Source: Flavobacterium micromati (lineage in GTDB: Bacteria; Bacteroidota; Bacteroidia; Flavobacteriales; Flavobacteriaceae). Taken from it: a stretch of DNA of 64,000 bases. How positions within the stretch are numbered: position 1 is the stretch's first letter; each line of letters opens with the position of its first letter. Shown here one piece after another: positions 63,896 through 64,000 of this stretch. The notes under the pieces were generated by a model. It had not been told where the DNA came from. It did not search any database and saw only the letters and a program-made list of their open reading frames with translations. The DNA is taken from positions 1-64,000 of the forward strand of contig NZ_FQWF01000011.1 in NCBI RefSeq assembly GCF_900129585.1. Reading direction: 5' to 3'. The position numbers were made by a program, and so were the translations under genes.

Positions 63896-64000
63896 TTATG
63901 CTGAATTATGATGTTTTTTTAGGAAATCTTAAATCTAAAAATCGTTAATCTACAATCTAAAATTAATATAAATCGTCCGTTCTTAAATTCAAGAAACGCT
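63896..64000. other. Gene-free edge
   Basis: AT-rich sequence with AATCTAAAAATCGTTAATC- and CTACAATCTAAAATT-like phrases similar to the rimM-trmN6 spacer. A neighbouring gene on the minus strand, probably ftsX by gene-order convention, would lie beyond the window. Confidence 0.3.

Overview
The window is an AT-rich chromosomal segment that most resembles the Bacteroidota, and within them a Flavobacterium-like member of the Flavobacteriia. The signs are repeated TAnnTTTG -7 promoter boxes, a DNA polymerase III alpha subunit with a fused N-terminal exonuclease, a DUF3098-uppP-truB gene order, and DUF3050 and tailed S16 proteins. This assignment rests on gene content and sequence signals only; no database search was possible.

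Layout. 0-4.2 kb: an accessory stretch with an unrecognised protein, two tandem paralogues carrying a C-terminal AlbA_2 (Schlafen-type) domain, and a convergent WYL-domain regulator. 4.3-11.8 kb: an NtrB/NtrC-like two-component system divergent from a MacAB-type exporter (adaptor, ATPase, permease), with several DNA dyads between them. 11.9-16.7 kb: Mrp-family Fe-S carrier, NifU-like protein, a broken nucleotidyltransferase, a 2Fe-2S ferredoxin, a DUF3050 protein and a glutaryl-CoA dehydrogenase-like enzyme. 16.8-20.9 kb: a second accessory stretch with a toxin-antitoxin pair whose toxin has a nonsense codon, decayed coding sequence, and a three-gene cassette (AAA ATPase, small nuclease-like protein, second WYL regulator). 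20.9-32.6 kb: housekeeping genes (trmN6-like, rimM, rpsP, an RRM protein, tRNA-Asp with two decayed copies, DUF58, trxA, an outer-membrane barrel, dnaE). 32.9-43.9 kb: DUF2254 protein, the leucine operon leuCD-GNAT-leuA-leuB, mtgA, an FAD oxidoreductase and rpoN. 43.9-48.4 kb: a repeat-rich zone with a dead GxxExxY gene between inverted repeats, asnS, an intact IS110-family element with a structured left non-coding region, and a five-copy palindrome array. 48.4-64 kb: a Tat-signal alcohol dehydrogenase, a THI5-like protein, a lipoprotein, an RND/MMPL exporter, a CPA2 antiporter with an SMR gene, an SDR, frr-pyrH, a patatin, a thioredoxin-fold protein, a decayed gene, then truB-uppP-DUF3098.

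How the parts fit. The leu genes supply the three steps from 2-ketoisovalerate to 2-ketoisocaproate. The NtrC-like regulator probably controls the adjacent exporter through sigma-54, whose gene rpoN is also in the window. Mrp and NifU are probably both Fe-S assembly factors.

The best candidates for an undescribed system are the AAA ATPase/nuclease-like/WYL cassette (18.2-20.9 kb) and the tandem AlbA_2 proteins (0.6-3.2 kb). The two loci carry clearly paralogous WYL regulators. Their involvement in anti-phage or mobile-element control is inference only. The window also holds many decaying genes (nucleotidyltransferase, RelE/ParE-type toxin, GxxExxY, a fragment near 61.8 kb, tRNA-Asp copies), which suggests turnover of accessory genes.
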